Source of the DNA: an uncultured Pseudogracilibacillus sp.
Lineage (GTDB): Bacteria > Bacillota > Bacilli > Bacillales > Amphibacillaceae
Direction of reading: 5' to 3'
Length of the DNA stretch: 31,205 bases
Assembly (NCBI GenBank): GCA_937974845.1
Contig: CALJVC010000037.1
Coordinates: 1-31,205, forward strand
A program made the translations under genes and the position numbers. This document shows, one piece after another, positions 21,147-29,769 of this stretch; the first letter of the stretch is position 1; each line of letters starts with the position of its first letter. The notes beneath the pieces are model-generated. The model was not told where the DNA came from. It did not search any database and was given only the letters and a program-made list of their open reading frames with translations.

Positions 21147-22184
21147 ATGAAAGTAGCAGTAGTAGGAGCAACGGGTTATAGCGGGGCGGAATTAGTACGG
21201 TTATTGCATAACCATCCAAAGGTGTCGCTTCACTCTATTTATGCTTCAAGTATGTTCGGTACAGCCTTGAAAACGGCATATCCGCATATGGATAGTTTTA
21301 TTGAACATCGCTTAGAGGACGTCGATGTCGATCGTTTAGCGAAGGAAGTCGAGCTCGTATTTACGGCGACGCCAAACGGTGTAGCGAGGGAGTTAGCTCC
21401 CCAACTCTTGGAGCGGGGCGTAAAGGTGATTGACCTATCGGGTGATTTTCGCATTAAGGATCGGCAAGTTTATAAAGACTGGTATGGTCAGGAAGCCTCG
21501 CCACAGGCGCTACTTGATCAAGCGGTATACGGCTTGACCGAATGGAAGAAGGAAGAGCTAAAAGGAGCAGAACTCGTTGCTAATCCTGGATGTTTTCCAA
21601 CGGGAACCTTACTCGGTTTGCTTCCTCTAGTGAGCGAAGGGATTGTCGAAGAAAATTCGATTATTATCGATGCCAAAACCGGGGTTAGTGGTGCAGGTAA
21701 GGGGTATTCGTCAGCGACGCATTTTTCAGAAACAAATGAAAATTTTAAAATTTATAAGGTGAATGAGCACCAGCATACTCCGGAAATTGAACAGGGCTTA
21801 CGGGCTTTGAATGAAGCGGTTGAAGCGGTCACTTTTTCACCGCATTTAGCACCGATGACCCGAGGGATTTTAGCAACGATTTATGCGATGCCCAAAAAGC
21901 CCGTACAAGTGGAGGAACTTTATGAATTGTACCGTCAACGGTATGCCGAAGATTATTTTGTGCGCCTTCGTCCTACGGGTCATTTTCCGGCAACGAAGGA
22001 AGTGTATAGTTCGAACTTTTGCGATATAGGGGTTACGTATGATGAACGGACGAACCGAATTACGGTAGTAACCGCCATAGACAACTTAGTTAAAGGTGCC
22101 GCAGGGCAGGCGGTACAAAATATGAATATCGTTTTTGGCTTTGAAGAAACCGATGGCCTTCAAGTAATGCCAATTTATCCATAA
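21147..22184 (+). CDS. argC: N-acetyl-gamma-glutamyl-phosphate reductase ArgC
   Basis: NADPH-dependent reduction of N-acetylglutamyl phosphate to the semialdehyde, third step of arginine synthesis. 345 aa. Rossmann start VAVVGATGYSGAELVRLL (3-20), catalytic Cys149 in ANPGCFPTG, and the substrate-binding/His region NEHQHTPEIEQ. First gene of a six-gene operon behind an ArgR-box promoter. An AGGAG lies 10 bases before ATG 21147. argJ starts 25 bases after its stop. Confidence 0.96.
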   Translation: MKVAVVGATGYSGAELVRLLHNHPKVSLHSIYASSMFGTALKTAYPHMDSFIEHRLEDVDVDRLAKEVELVFTATPNGVARELAPQLLERGVKVIDLSGDFRIKDRQVYKDWYGQEASPQALLDQAVYGLTEWKKEELKGAELVANPGCFPTGTLLGLLPLVSEGIVEENSIIIDAKTGVSGAGKGYSSATHFSETNENFKIYKVNEHQHTPEIEQGLRALNEAVEAVTFSPHLAPMTRGILATIYAMPKKPVQVEELYELYRQRYAEDYFVRLRPTGHFPATKEVYSSNFCDIGVTYDERTNRITVVTAIDNLVKGAAGQAVQNMNIVFGFEETDGLQVMPIYP

Positions 22185-22209
22185 CAGGTTGGGAAAAGGG
22201 GATAGACGG

Positions 22210-23427
22210 ATGAAGACGAAGCTTAAAGAAGTAAAGCATGGCTCGATTGTGACGCCAAAGGGTTTTAAGGCGACGGGATTGCATAGTGGTGTGAAACGGA
22301 AGCGGAAGGATTTAGGTATCCTTTATGCTGAAAAACCAGCCCAGGCAGCGGCAGTATATACTTTAAACCAAGTCGTGGCCGCCCCGATCACAGTCACGAA
22401 GGAAACTTTATCGAAGGAAAAGAAGGTGCAGGCAGTAATCGTCAACAGTGGTAATGCTAATGCTTGCACCGGCGAACAAGGAATCATCGATGCGAAAGAG
22501 ATGCAAGAAGTAACGGCAGAAGCCTTTCAAACAGAGGCGGACTATGTTGCAGTAGCTTCAACCGGCGTCATCGGTGAGGCATTGCCGATGGAAACTATCA
22601 GGTCGCATATTCCAAAATTACAGCCCGGAAGGACAGAGGAGGATGCAACGGCCTTTAACGAAGCGATTTTAACGACAGATACGTTTACGAAGTCGATTTG
22701 TTATCAAACGAAAATCGAGGGCCAGGACGTTTATGTCGCTGGGAGCGCTAAAGGTTCAGGAATGATTGAACCGAATATGGGGACGATGCTTGCTTTTATT
22801 ACGACCGATGCGGTCATCGATTCCGCTACTTTAGATAGCATATTAAAAGAAGTAGTCGACCGAACCTTTAACAGTGTAACCGTCGATGGCGATACATCGA
22901 CAAATGATATGGTGCTCGTCCTAGCTAGTGGAGAAGCAGGGCACGGCCATTTAAGTCCTGACCATCCAGAGTGGGAAAACTTTGTCCTAGCCTTCGAACA
23001 AACTTGTGAATTTCTAGCTAAACAAATTGCCCGAGACGGTGAGGGGGCGACCAAGTTAATAGAAGTAGAAGTAAAGGGTGCCCAATCGGAAGAGAAGGCC
23101 CGGCAGGTAGCAAAGGCAATTGTCGGTTCATCTTTAGTCAAAACGGCCGTTTACGGTAACGATGCAAATTGGGGACGTATCATTGCGGCGGTCGGGTACA
23201 GCGGTGTCGAAATCAATCCGGAAACGATCGATTTATCGTTAGGAGAGATACCAATTTTACGACAAAGCCGACCGGTATCGTATGAGGAAGAGGAGGCGAC
23301 GGAGTATTTAAAGGGAGAGACAATCCATATTACTGTCGACCTTCATGTAGGAGATGCGAAGGCAAAGGCCTGGGGTTGTGACTTAACTTACGATTATGTA
23401 CGGATTAATGCGAGTTATCGCACATAA
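22210..23427 (+). CDS. argJ: Bifunctional ornithine acetyltransferase/N-acetylglutamate synthase ArgJ
   Basis: Transfers the acetyl group from N-acetylornithine to glutamate, closing the acetyl cycle; the bifunctional type can also use acetyl-CoA. 405 aa from ATG 22210, which has AAGGGG 8 nt upstream; the frame runs open to a TTG at 22189, with no better signal. The self-cleavage site reads GSGMIEPNMGTMLAF: the nucleophile Thr (about 192) is kept, but the residue before it is Gly where Ala is usual. NSGNANACTG and TSTNDMV are the other family blocks. No argA is needed if the enzyme is bifunctional. Confidence 0.95.
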   Translation: MKTKLKEVKHGSIVTPKGFKATGLHSGVKRKRKDLGILYAEKPAQAAAVYTLNQVVAAPITVTKETLSKEKKVQAVIVNSGNANACTGEQGIIDAKEMQEVTAEAFQTEADYVAVASTGVIGEALPMETIRSHIPKLQPGRTEEDATAFNEAILTTDTFTKSICYQTKIEGQDVYVAGSAKGSGMIEPNMGTMLAFITTDAVIDSATLDSILKEVVDRTFNSVTVDGDTSTNDMVLVLASGEAGHGHLSPDHPEWENFVLAFEQTCEFLAKQIARDGEGATKLIEVEVKGAQSEEKARQVAKAIVGSSLVKTAVYGNDANWGRIIAAVGYSGVEINPETIDLSLGEIPILRQSRPVSYEEEEATEYLKGETIHITVDLHVGDAKAKAWGCDLTYDYVRINASYRT

Positions 23428-23440
23428 GGAGAGGTAGATT

Positions 23441-24220
23441 GTGGAGGACATCATCGTATTGAAGTGTGGAGGCAGTAGTTTAGAAGATTTATCGGATCAG
23501 TTTTTTGAAAATATTCGTAATTTACAAAAAGCAGGTAAAAAACCGGTCATCGTCCATGGTGGCGGACCGGCCATTCAGCAAATGTTAGATAAGCTCCGTA
23601 TCCCATCAGAATTTATCGACGGCTTACGAAAAACGACCGAAGCGATGATGGAGGTCGTCGAAATGGTTCTCGTCGGTAAGGTGAATCCTGCCTTAACCCG
23701 CCGTGTTAACGAAGCGGGAATACGGGCGGTCGGTTTATCAGGTTCGGATGCTCACTTTTTAAAGGCTGAACCGGTAAACCGAGAAAAGTACGGCCTAGTC
23801 GGTGAAGTCGTTGGGGTAGATACAGAGTATATTCACCAACTTTTAAAACTCGACGTTCTCCCAATCATTTCCCCTATTGCCCTAGGGAACGACGGCAAAC
23901 GCTACAATGTGAATGCCGATACAGCAGCGGGAGCGATTGCTTCAGCTTTAGGTGCTGAGGAGCTTATTTTCGTCACCGATGTACCCGGTATTTTACAAGA
24001 TGGGGAATTGTTAGAACATGTGACGGCGTCCCAGGTGAAGGAATTGATTGCCAAGGGCGTCATTTATGGCGGGATGCTTCCTAAAGTAGAAGCGGCGCTT
24101 AAAGGAATTTCAAGTAATGTACAAAAAGTAATGATCGTCGATGGAAAGGATTCACAGTTAAAGAATAAGAGCCAATTGAAGGGGACGACGATTCAAATCG
24201 ATTCCCATATCCCTGTCTAA
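23441..24220 (+). CDS. argB: Acetylglutamate kinase ArgB
   Basis: Phosphorylates N-acetylglutamate, second step of arginine synthesis. 259 aa. N-terminal IIVLKCGGSSLEDL (about 4-17), IVHGGGPAIQQML (38-50), GLSGSDAHFL, NVNADTAAGAIASALGA, and FVTDVPGIL are the amino-acid-kinase blocks. It starts at GTG 23441 behind AAGGAGAGG, 13 bases after argJ. It is short and lacks the N-terminal helix of arginine-inhibited hexameric kinases, so feedback control in this organism is more likely elsewhere; that is inference from family knowledge. Confidence 0.95.
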   Translation: MEDIIVLKCGGSSLEDLSDQFFENIRNLQKAGKKPVIVHGGGPAIQQMLDKLRIPSEFIDGLRKTTEAMMEVVEMVLVGKVNPALTRRVNEAGIRAVGLSGSDAHFLKAEPVNREKYGLVGEVVGVDTEYIHQLLKLDVLPIISPIALGNDGKRYNVNADTAAGAIASALGAEELIFVTDVPGILQDGELLEHVTASQVKELIAKGVIYGGMLPKVEAALKGISSNVQKVMIVDGKDSQLKNKSQLKGTTIQIDSHIPV

Positions 24221-24283
24221 AGAGTTTAGAAAAATTCAAGCACGAACTTTATTAAGTATGGAAAGCATAGGAGCGGATGGAGA

Positions 24284-25429
24284 ATGGCATTATTTCCTAC
24301 CTATAGTCGTTATAATCTTCGAGTTAAAGCGGCGAAGGGTGCTGAGGTTGTCGATACAAGTGGAAAAAAATATATCGACTTTGGTTCAGGAATAGGGGTC
24401 TGTAATTTAGGTCACCGACATCCTTACGTACAAGAAGCGGTAGAGGAGCAGTTAGAAAAATATTGGCACGTATCGAATTTATACGTCCAACCAATTCAAG
24501 AAGAAGTAGCTGAACTGCTCACTAATCATAGTGTAGGTAAGTATGTTTTTTTCAGTAATAGTGGTGCGGAAGCAAACGAAGCAGCGATTAAGCTTGCTCG
24601 TAAGGCGACGCAGAAAAAGAAAATAATTACTTTCAAACAGTCCTTCCATGGTCGTACCTTTGCCACGATGGCGGCGACAGGACAGGAGAAGATTCAGGAA
24701 GGTTTCGGACCGATGTTAGAGCGCTTTGTCTATGCTGATTTCAACGATATTGCTTCGGTGGAGAAATTGATTGATGAAGATACTGCAGCGGTAATGTTGG
24801 AGTTAGTTCAAGGGGAAGGTGGCGTGATTCCGGCGGATCCATCCTTTGTTACAGCCTTGGATGACCTTTGTAAGCAAAAAGGAATTCTGTTAATCGTAGA
24901 TGAGATTCAAACCGGGATTGGACGCACAGGCAAGGCCTTTGCCTATGAGCATTATAATATTGCACCGGACATTTTTACTTTAGCGAAGGGGCTAGGTAAT
25001 GGATTACCGGTTGGAGCGATGGTTGCTTCAGAAGCCCTTGGCGAAAGTTTTGGCCCGGGTAGCCATGGTTCAACCTTCGGGGGAAATCCATTAGCAATGG
25101 CTTCGGCTAAGGCGGTCTTAGAAACGCTCTTTAGCGACGGTTTTTTATCGAAGGTGGAGAAACAGGCGCAATACTTGCAGGCTAAGCTTGAGACAGATCT
25201 CGCCGTTCTTCCCCAAGTGAAGGAGCATCGCCAAAAGGGTTTCATGGTTGGATTAGAATTGAAGGTTCCGGTACAGGAAGTTGTACCGCAATTAATCGAA
25301 AAGGGATTGCTCACTTTAGTTGCAGGCGATAATGTCTTACGATTATTGCCACCCTTGATCGTAACGGAGGCTGAGATTGATCAAGCCATCGGAATCATGA
25401 AAGAAGTTTTGCTACAATTTGACGCTTGA
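24284..25429 (+). CDS. argD: Acetylornithine aminotransferase ArgD
   Basis: PLP enzyme making N-acetylornithine from the semialdehyde and glutamate. 381 aa. Family blocks: FGSGIGVCNLGHRHP, NSGAEANEAAIKLAR (92-106), SFHGRTFATMAATGQ, LVQGEGGVIPADPSF, VDEIQTGIGRTGK, and the PLP lysine in LAKGLGNGLPVGA (Lys235). It starts at ATG 24284 behind a GGAGCGGATGGAG stretch. The 63-base gap after argB has no clear signal. carB follows after only 30 bases, where carA would be expected. Confidence 0.95.
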   Translation: MALFPTYSRYNLRVKAAKGAEVVDTSGKKYIDFGSGIGVCNLGHRHPYVQEAVEEQLEKYWHVSNLYVQPIQEEVAELLTNHSVGKYVFFSNSGAEANEAAIKLARKATQKKKIITFKQSFHGRTFATMAATGQEKIQEGFGPMLERFVYADFNDIASVEKLIDEDTAAVMLELVQGEGGVIPADPSFVTALDDLCKQKGILLIVDEIQTGIGRTGKAFAYEHYNIAPDIFTLAKGLGNGLPVGAMVASEALGESFGPGSHGSTFGGNPLAMASAKAVLETLFSDGFLSKVEKQAQYLQAKLETDLAVLPQVKEHRQKGFMVGLELKVPVQEVVPQLIEKGLLTLVAGDNVLRLLPPLIVTEAEIDQAIGIMKEVLLQFDA

Positions 25430-25459
25430 TTATCGTTTGGGTAAAAGGAGGCAACTTGG

Positions 25460-28400
25460 ATGCCCAAGTTTTCACATATTAAGAAAGTTTTAGTCATCGG
25501 CTCAGGACCGATCGTCATCGGGCAGGCGGCTGAATTTGATTATTCAGGCACCCAGGCCTGTGTTACGTTAAAAGAAGCAGGTTGCGAAGTTGTTTTAATC
25601 AACAATAATCCAGCAACCATCATGACGGATCGTCATATCGCCGATCAGGTTTATTTCGAACCATTAACTGTAGACAATATCGAACAAATTATTAAAAAAG
25701 AACAGCCGGAAGGAATTCTAGCTACCGTAAGCGGGCAAACTGGCTTGAATTTAATTTTTCAATTAGATGAAGCAGGTATTTTAGAAAAATACCAAGTAGA
25801 AGTACTCGGTACACCAATCGACGCAATTGCTCGAGGAGAAGACCGGGAGCTATTTCGCGATATGATGGAGGCTTTAGGGGAGCCAATCGCTGCGAATACA
25901 ATCGTTAGTACTTTAGAGGAAGCCCAAGCCTTTAGTGAGGAAGTAGGCTTTCCGATTATCGTTCGCCCAGCCTACACGCTAGGAGGCTCCGGCGGGGGAA
26001 TTGCGGAGGATGCAGCTTCCCTAGAAACCTATGTAAGACGGGGCTTGCGGGCTAGCCCGATTCAGCAATGTCTAATCGAGGAGAGTATCGCCGGTTGGAA
26101 GGAAATTGAATTTGAAGTAGTACGAGACCGAAAAGGTCAGGCCGTCATCGTCTGCCATATGGAAAATATCGATCCAGTCGGTGTACATACTGGGGACTCA
26201 ATTGTTGTTGCTCCGATTCAGACTTTGCCAACAAGTGAGATCGACCGCCTCCGCCAAGCTTCCCTCTCGATTGTGAACGAGCTAGGGATCGTCGGGGCCT
26301 GTAATGTGCAGTTAGCCTACCATTCGGAAACGAAGGAATATATCGTCATCGAGGTTAATCCGCGGGTCAGTCGTTCGAGTGCGTTGGCGTCTAAGGCGAC
26401 AGGGTATCCAATAGCTAAAATTGCGACGAAGTTAAGTATTGGTCTGACGCTCGATGAGCTAGACTTTCCAAAGCTTGGTCAAAGCCTTGCTACGTATGAG
26501 CCTGAAATGGACTATGTTGTCGTCAAGTTCCCAAGCTTTCCCTTTAACAAATTGAAGGATGCCGAACGCATTCTCGGAACGCAAATGAAGGCGACGGGGG
26601 AAGTGATGGCCATCGACCAAAGGATTACCGCCGGCATGCAGAAGGCCGTACGTTCTTTAGATTTGGAGGTCGAACATTTACGCTTGCTAGACATTGCCCA
26701 TTGGGAGCAAGAGGCCTTAGAACAACTTTTACTTCAGCCTGATGATCGTAGGTTCTTTGCGATTTTAGAACTTTTCCGCCGGGGCGTAACGCTTGAAAGA
26801 ATCCAGGACTTAACGAGTATCGACTCCTTTTTCTTAAAGGAAATGAAAGGCTTGATTGAGCTAGAACAAAAGATTGAAAAGCTCTGGACCTTAGAAACGG
26901 TCAAGGAAGAAGAGTTATTAGATATTAAGCAAGCAGGCTTTACGAACCGCTTTTTATGTGAAGCTTGGGAGTGCACGGAAAAGGAACTTAAAGAAAAGTT
27001 ACAGGCCTTCGGCATCGTACCTAGTTATGGTGAAGTATTGGCCTATAGCGATGAGGCCGGAAAGAACGATGCGTATTTTTATACGACTTGGAAGAAGGGG
27101 GATTATCCTTCTATTCCGAAGCAGGAGAGGAAAGTGTTGATGGTCGGTTCAGGTCCGATTCAAATTGGGCAGGGTATTGAGTTCGACTATTGCTCCGTCC
27201 ATGGTGTCCTTGCCCTACAGAAGCAGAAGTATGAAACGGTTCTTATTAATAATAACCCGGCGACGGTAAGTACAGATTATGCCCTAGCCGACCGCCTAAT
27301 CGTCGAACCGATTACTTCAGAAGATGTCCTACTCGTTATGGAGTTAGAAGGAATTGAACAAGTCATTGTTCAATTCGGTGGGCAGACGGCTTTAAATTTA
27401 GTGAAGGATTTAGAAGAGGCCGGAGTTAAATTTTTCGGTACGACGATGGATACGATCGATCGCCTCGAAGATCGGGATCGTTTCTATCAATATTTACAGT
27501 CGATCGATGTTCCCCATATTCCAGGTCTTATTGCGAAGGATGAAGCGGATTTATTCCAAAAGGTTGAAGAAATTGGCTATCCTGTGTTACTTCGTCCTTC
27601 CTATGTTATCGGTGGTCGTGGAATGGAAATTTTCGATGATGAAGCGAGCTTACGGACATATTTAGAAGAGAAGATTCAACCGGAATCCTACCCTCTTTTA
27701 GTAGATGCCTATTATCGAGGAAAAGAGGTAGAAGTCGATGTCGTCACCGATGGCGAGCAGATTTTTATTCCGACGATCTTTGAACATATTGAAAAGGCCG
27801 GCGTCCATTCAGGAGATAGCATGGCAGTGACTCCACCGGTTTTCTTATCGGATGAAATGAAGGAGAAGGTTGTCACCTATGCCGAACGGATTGCAAAAGG
27901 TTTACGTTTTAAAGGAATTTTTAATATCCAATACGTTTTATATGAGGGAACCCTGTACGTTTTAGAGGTAAACCCACGGGCTTCCCGGACGGTTCCAGTA
28001 ATTAGTAAGGTTACTGACGTAAACATGATCGATATCGCTACTCGAACCTTGTTAGGTACTTCTTTAAAAGATATTTGTGGCGATGTAAAGCTACTGCAGG
28101 AGCAACCTTACTATACGGTGAAAGCACCGGTATTTTCGACTAATAAATTAGCCGGCGTCGATCCTCACCTTGTACCAGAAATGAAGTCGACGGGGGAATT
28201 GATTGCTATTGCTAACGACTATGACGTTAGTTTACAGAAGGCTTTTTTATGGAATGAGACCTTAGTTCGTAAGGCGAACAAGAAGCCGAAACAATTGTTA
28301 GCCTTCGTTTCAGAGGAAGAGAAGGCTAGTTTACAAGAAGCCGTCCAAGCCGTTGGACTTTCCCTTGTGGATGCGAAAAGTTTTTCAGATTTTTCTGCCA

Positions 28401-28618
28401 TCGAAAAGTGGATGCGAAGCGAGGAGGCTTATGCTATTTATCAGCCCGGGGGCGAAGGAGATCGCCGTGTACGTGAACGGGCCCTAGAATTTGATTTATT
28501 TGTTTTTACAGCGGAGGAGACCTTACAAGCCTTTATCAAAATGAAAGAAGGGGCTACAGAAGTAAAGGCCCTCGGACAGTATCAACTTGATTATGAAAGG
28601 GAAGTGGTCTTACAATGA
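25460..28618 (+). CDS. carB: Carbamoyl-phosphate synthase large subunit CarB (arginine operon type)
   Basis: 1052 aa, full length. It makes carbamoyl phosphate from bicarbonate, ATP and ammonia delivered by a small subunit. Two repeated halves are clear: VLVIGSGPIVIGQAAEFDYSGTQAC near the start and VLMVGSGPIQIGQGIEFDYCSVHGV about 550 residues later. Each half carries an ATP-grasp domain (RPAYTLGGSGGGI; RPSYVIGGRGMEI) and a VNPR motif (EVNPRVSRSSAL; EVNPRASRTVPV). The last ~110 residues form an MGS-like allosteric domain that looks degenerate, as expected for an arginine-specific enzyme not controlled by UMP. AAAAGGAGG precedes ATG 25460. The stop overlaps the argF start (ATGA). No carA is present in the window. 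Confidence 0.96.
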   Translation: MPKFSHIKKVLVIGSGPIVIGQAAEFDYSGTQACVTLKEAGCEVVLINNNPATIMTDRHIADQVYFEPLTVDNIEQIIKKEQPEGILATVSGQTGLNLIFQLDEAGILEKYQVEVLGTPIDAIARGEDRELFRDMMEALGEPIAANTIVSTLEEAQAFSEEVGFPIIVRPAYTLGGSGGGIAEDAASLETYVRRGLRASPIQQCLIEESIAGWKEIEFEVVRDRKGQAVIVCHMENIDPVGVHTGDSIVVAPIQTLPTSEIDRLRQASLSIVNELGIVGACNVQLAYHSETKEYIVIEVNPRVSRSSALASKATGYPIAKIATKLSIGLTLDELDFPKLGQSLATYEPEMDYVVVKFPSFPFNKLKDAERILGTQMKATGEVMAIDQRITAGMQKAVRSLDLEVEHLRLLDIAHWEQEALEQLLLQPDDRRFFAILELFRRGVTLERIQDLTSIDSFFLKEMKGLIELEQKIEKLWTLETVKEEELLDIKQAGFTNRFLCEAWECTEKELKEKLQAFGIVPSYGEVLAYSDEAGKNDAYFYTTWKKGDYPSIPKQERKVLMVGSGPIQIGQGIEFDYCSVHGVLALQKQKYETVLINNNPATVSTDYALADRLIVEPITSEDVLLVMELEGIEQVIVQFGGQTALNLVKDLEEAGVKFFGTTMDTIDRLEDRDRFYQYLQSIDVPHIPGLIAKDEADLFQKVEEIGYPVLLRPSYVIGGRGMEIFDDEASLRTYLEEKIQPESYPLLVDAYYRGKEVEVDVVTDGEQIFIPTIFEHIEKAGVHSGDSMAVTPPVFLSDEMKEKVVTYAERIAKGLRFKGIFNIQYVLYEGTLYVLEVNPRASRTVPVISKVTDVNMIDIATRTLLGTSLKDICGDVKLLQEQPYYTVKAPVFSTNKLAGVDPHLVPEMKSTGELIAIANDYDVSLQKAFLWNETLVRKANKKPKQLLAFVSEEEKASLQEAVQAVGLSLVDAKSFSDFSAIEKWMRSEEAYAIYQPGGEGDRRVRERALEFDLFVFTAEETLQAFIKMKEGATEVKALGQYQLDYEREVVLQ

Positions 28619-29577
28619 CGTATCCAGCCATAGTAGAAGCGATGAGAGGGAAACTACAGGGCCGTGATTTTTTACAAATTAGCGACTATACAAAGGAAGA
28701 TTTAGAGAATTTAATTGAATTAGCAATAGAATTGAAGAAGATGCAGAAGGAAGGGATTCCTCACCGTTATCTTGAGGGAAAGACCTTAGCGATGATATTT
28801 GAAAAGTCTTCGACTCGAACGCGAGTATCTTTTGAGACGGGGATGTACCAACTTGGAGGTCAGGGACAGTTTTTAAGTAGAAACGATTTACAAATAGGCA
28901 ATGGCGAGACAGTTGCGGATACAGCTCGAGTTCTTTCCCGCTATGTCGACGGCATTATGATACGAACCTTTGGCCACGAAATCGTTGAAGAGATGGCTAG
29001 CTATGCTTCGGTTCCAGTGATTAATGGCTTGACCGATGATGCTCATCCTTGCCAAATTTTAACGGATTTAATGACGATTTATGAGAAGAAGGGAAGTTTC
29101 GAAAATCTCAAACTTACTTATGTAGGGGATGGGAATAACGTATCTAATTCTTTAATTATGGGTTGTGCCCTTATGGGAATCGATTGCTATATCGGCGTAC
29201 CCGAAGGCTATGAGGTAGAGAAGGATGTGTTAGATAAGGCTAAGGAGCTGGCTGGTTCTTCTGGTGCGACGATTGTGCAGACGAATAATCCAGTCGAAGC
29301 GGTAGAAGGAGCAGATATCGTATATACAGATGTCTGGGCCAGCATGGGCTTTGAAGATGAGATGGAAGAACGTAAACAAGCCTTCCAAGATTATCAAGTA
29401 AACGATAGCCTCGTTAGCCATGCTAAGGAAGATTATTTATTCATGCATTGCTTACCGGCCCGTCGGGGAGAAGAGGTCACCCATGAAGTAATCGAAAGTG
29501 ATAATTCCGTCGTTTTTGACCAGGCGGAGAACCGTCTTCATGCCCAAAAGGCTGTGCTCGTTTCTTTAATTGATTAA
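28615..29577 (+). CDS. argF: Ornithine carbamoyltransferase ArgF
   Basis: Joins ornithine and carbamoyl phosphate to citrulline. 320 aa. Carbamoyl-phosphate loop SSTRTR (65-70), HPCQ (144-147), the ornithine-site block DVWASMGFE, and HCLPARRGEEV near the C-terminus. These residues mark ornithine rather than aspartate as substrate. An arcB-type catabolic enzyme has the same motifs, but the biosynthetic operon settles the role. It overlaps the carB stop by four bases and is the last gene of the operon, with a strong terminator right after. Confidence 0.96.
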   Translation: MTYPAIVEAMRGKLQGRDFLQISDYTKEDLENLIELAIELKKMQKEGIPHRYLEGKTLAMIFEKSSTRTRVSFETGMYQLGGQGQFLSRNDLQIGNGETVADTARVLSRYVDGIMIRTFGHEIVEEMASYASVPVINGLTDDAHPCQILTDLMTIYEKKGSFENLKLTYVGDGNNVSNSLIMGCALMGIDCYIGVPEGYEVEKDVLDKAKELAGSSGATIVQTNNPVEAVEGADIVYTDVWASMGFEDEMEERKQAFQDYQVNDSLVSHAKEDYLFMHCLPARRGEEVTHEVIESDNSVVFDQAENRLHAQKAVLVSLID

Positions 29578-29584
29578 TGGTTAC

Positions 29585-29622
29585 ATAGCTAATGATCTAT
29601 TCAGGTCATTAGCTATTTTTTT
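29585..29622 (+). terminator. Terminator of the arg operon
   Basis: Perfect 11-bp stem ATAGCTAATGA (29585-29595) / TCATTAGCTAT (29606-29616), 10-base loop, run of seven T. It starts 8 bases past the argF stop. Confidence 0.93.
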
Positions 29623-29659
29623 ACTAAGTTGGAGGACTAGAAAGCGCGGTATGATATAA

Positions 29660-29697
29660 AACCCGAGCGCCTAGTAAAGGTACCGGACGCTCGGGTT
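29660..29697 (-). terminator. Terminator after ilvE
   Basis: Perfect 10-bp stem AACCCGAGCG (29660-29669) / CGCTCGGGTT (29688-29697) with an 18-base loop; on the minus strand it continues TTTATATC. It lies 72 bases past the ilvE stop and back to back with the arg terminator. Confidence 0.75.
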
Positions 29698-29769
29698 ATA
29701 ACGTACAAAGGATAGGGAACCTTTTATTATTTTATCCTTAGGAGGTTGTTTCCTTTGCTTCGTGTAGAT

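Noticed and set aside
20872..21150. 92-codon plus-strand frame upstream of argC
   Set aside because: It overlaps the argC promoter and ArgR boxes, has no ribosome binding site, and its Phe/Tyr/Lys-rich translation reflects AT-rich non-coding DNA.
22731..23141. 136-codon minus-strand frame inside argJ
   Set aside because: It is antisense to a well-supported argJ; the Ser/Thr/Ala-rich sequence is the usual shadow of a coding strand.
24952..25314. 120-codon minus-strand frame inside argD
   Set aside because: Antisense shadow of argD; no recognisable protein and no start signal.
29641..29700. GC-rich hairpin near 29660 as an attachment site or repeat
   Set aside because: Its position after ilvE, back to back with the arg terminator, is explained by an ordinary intrinsic terminator.
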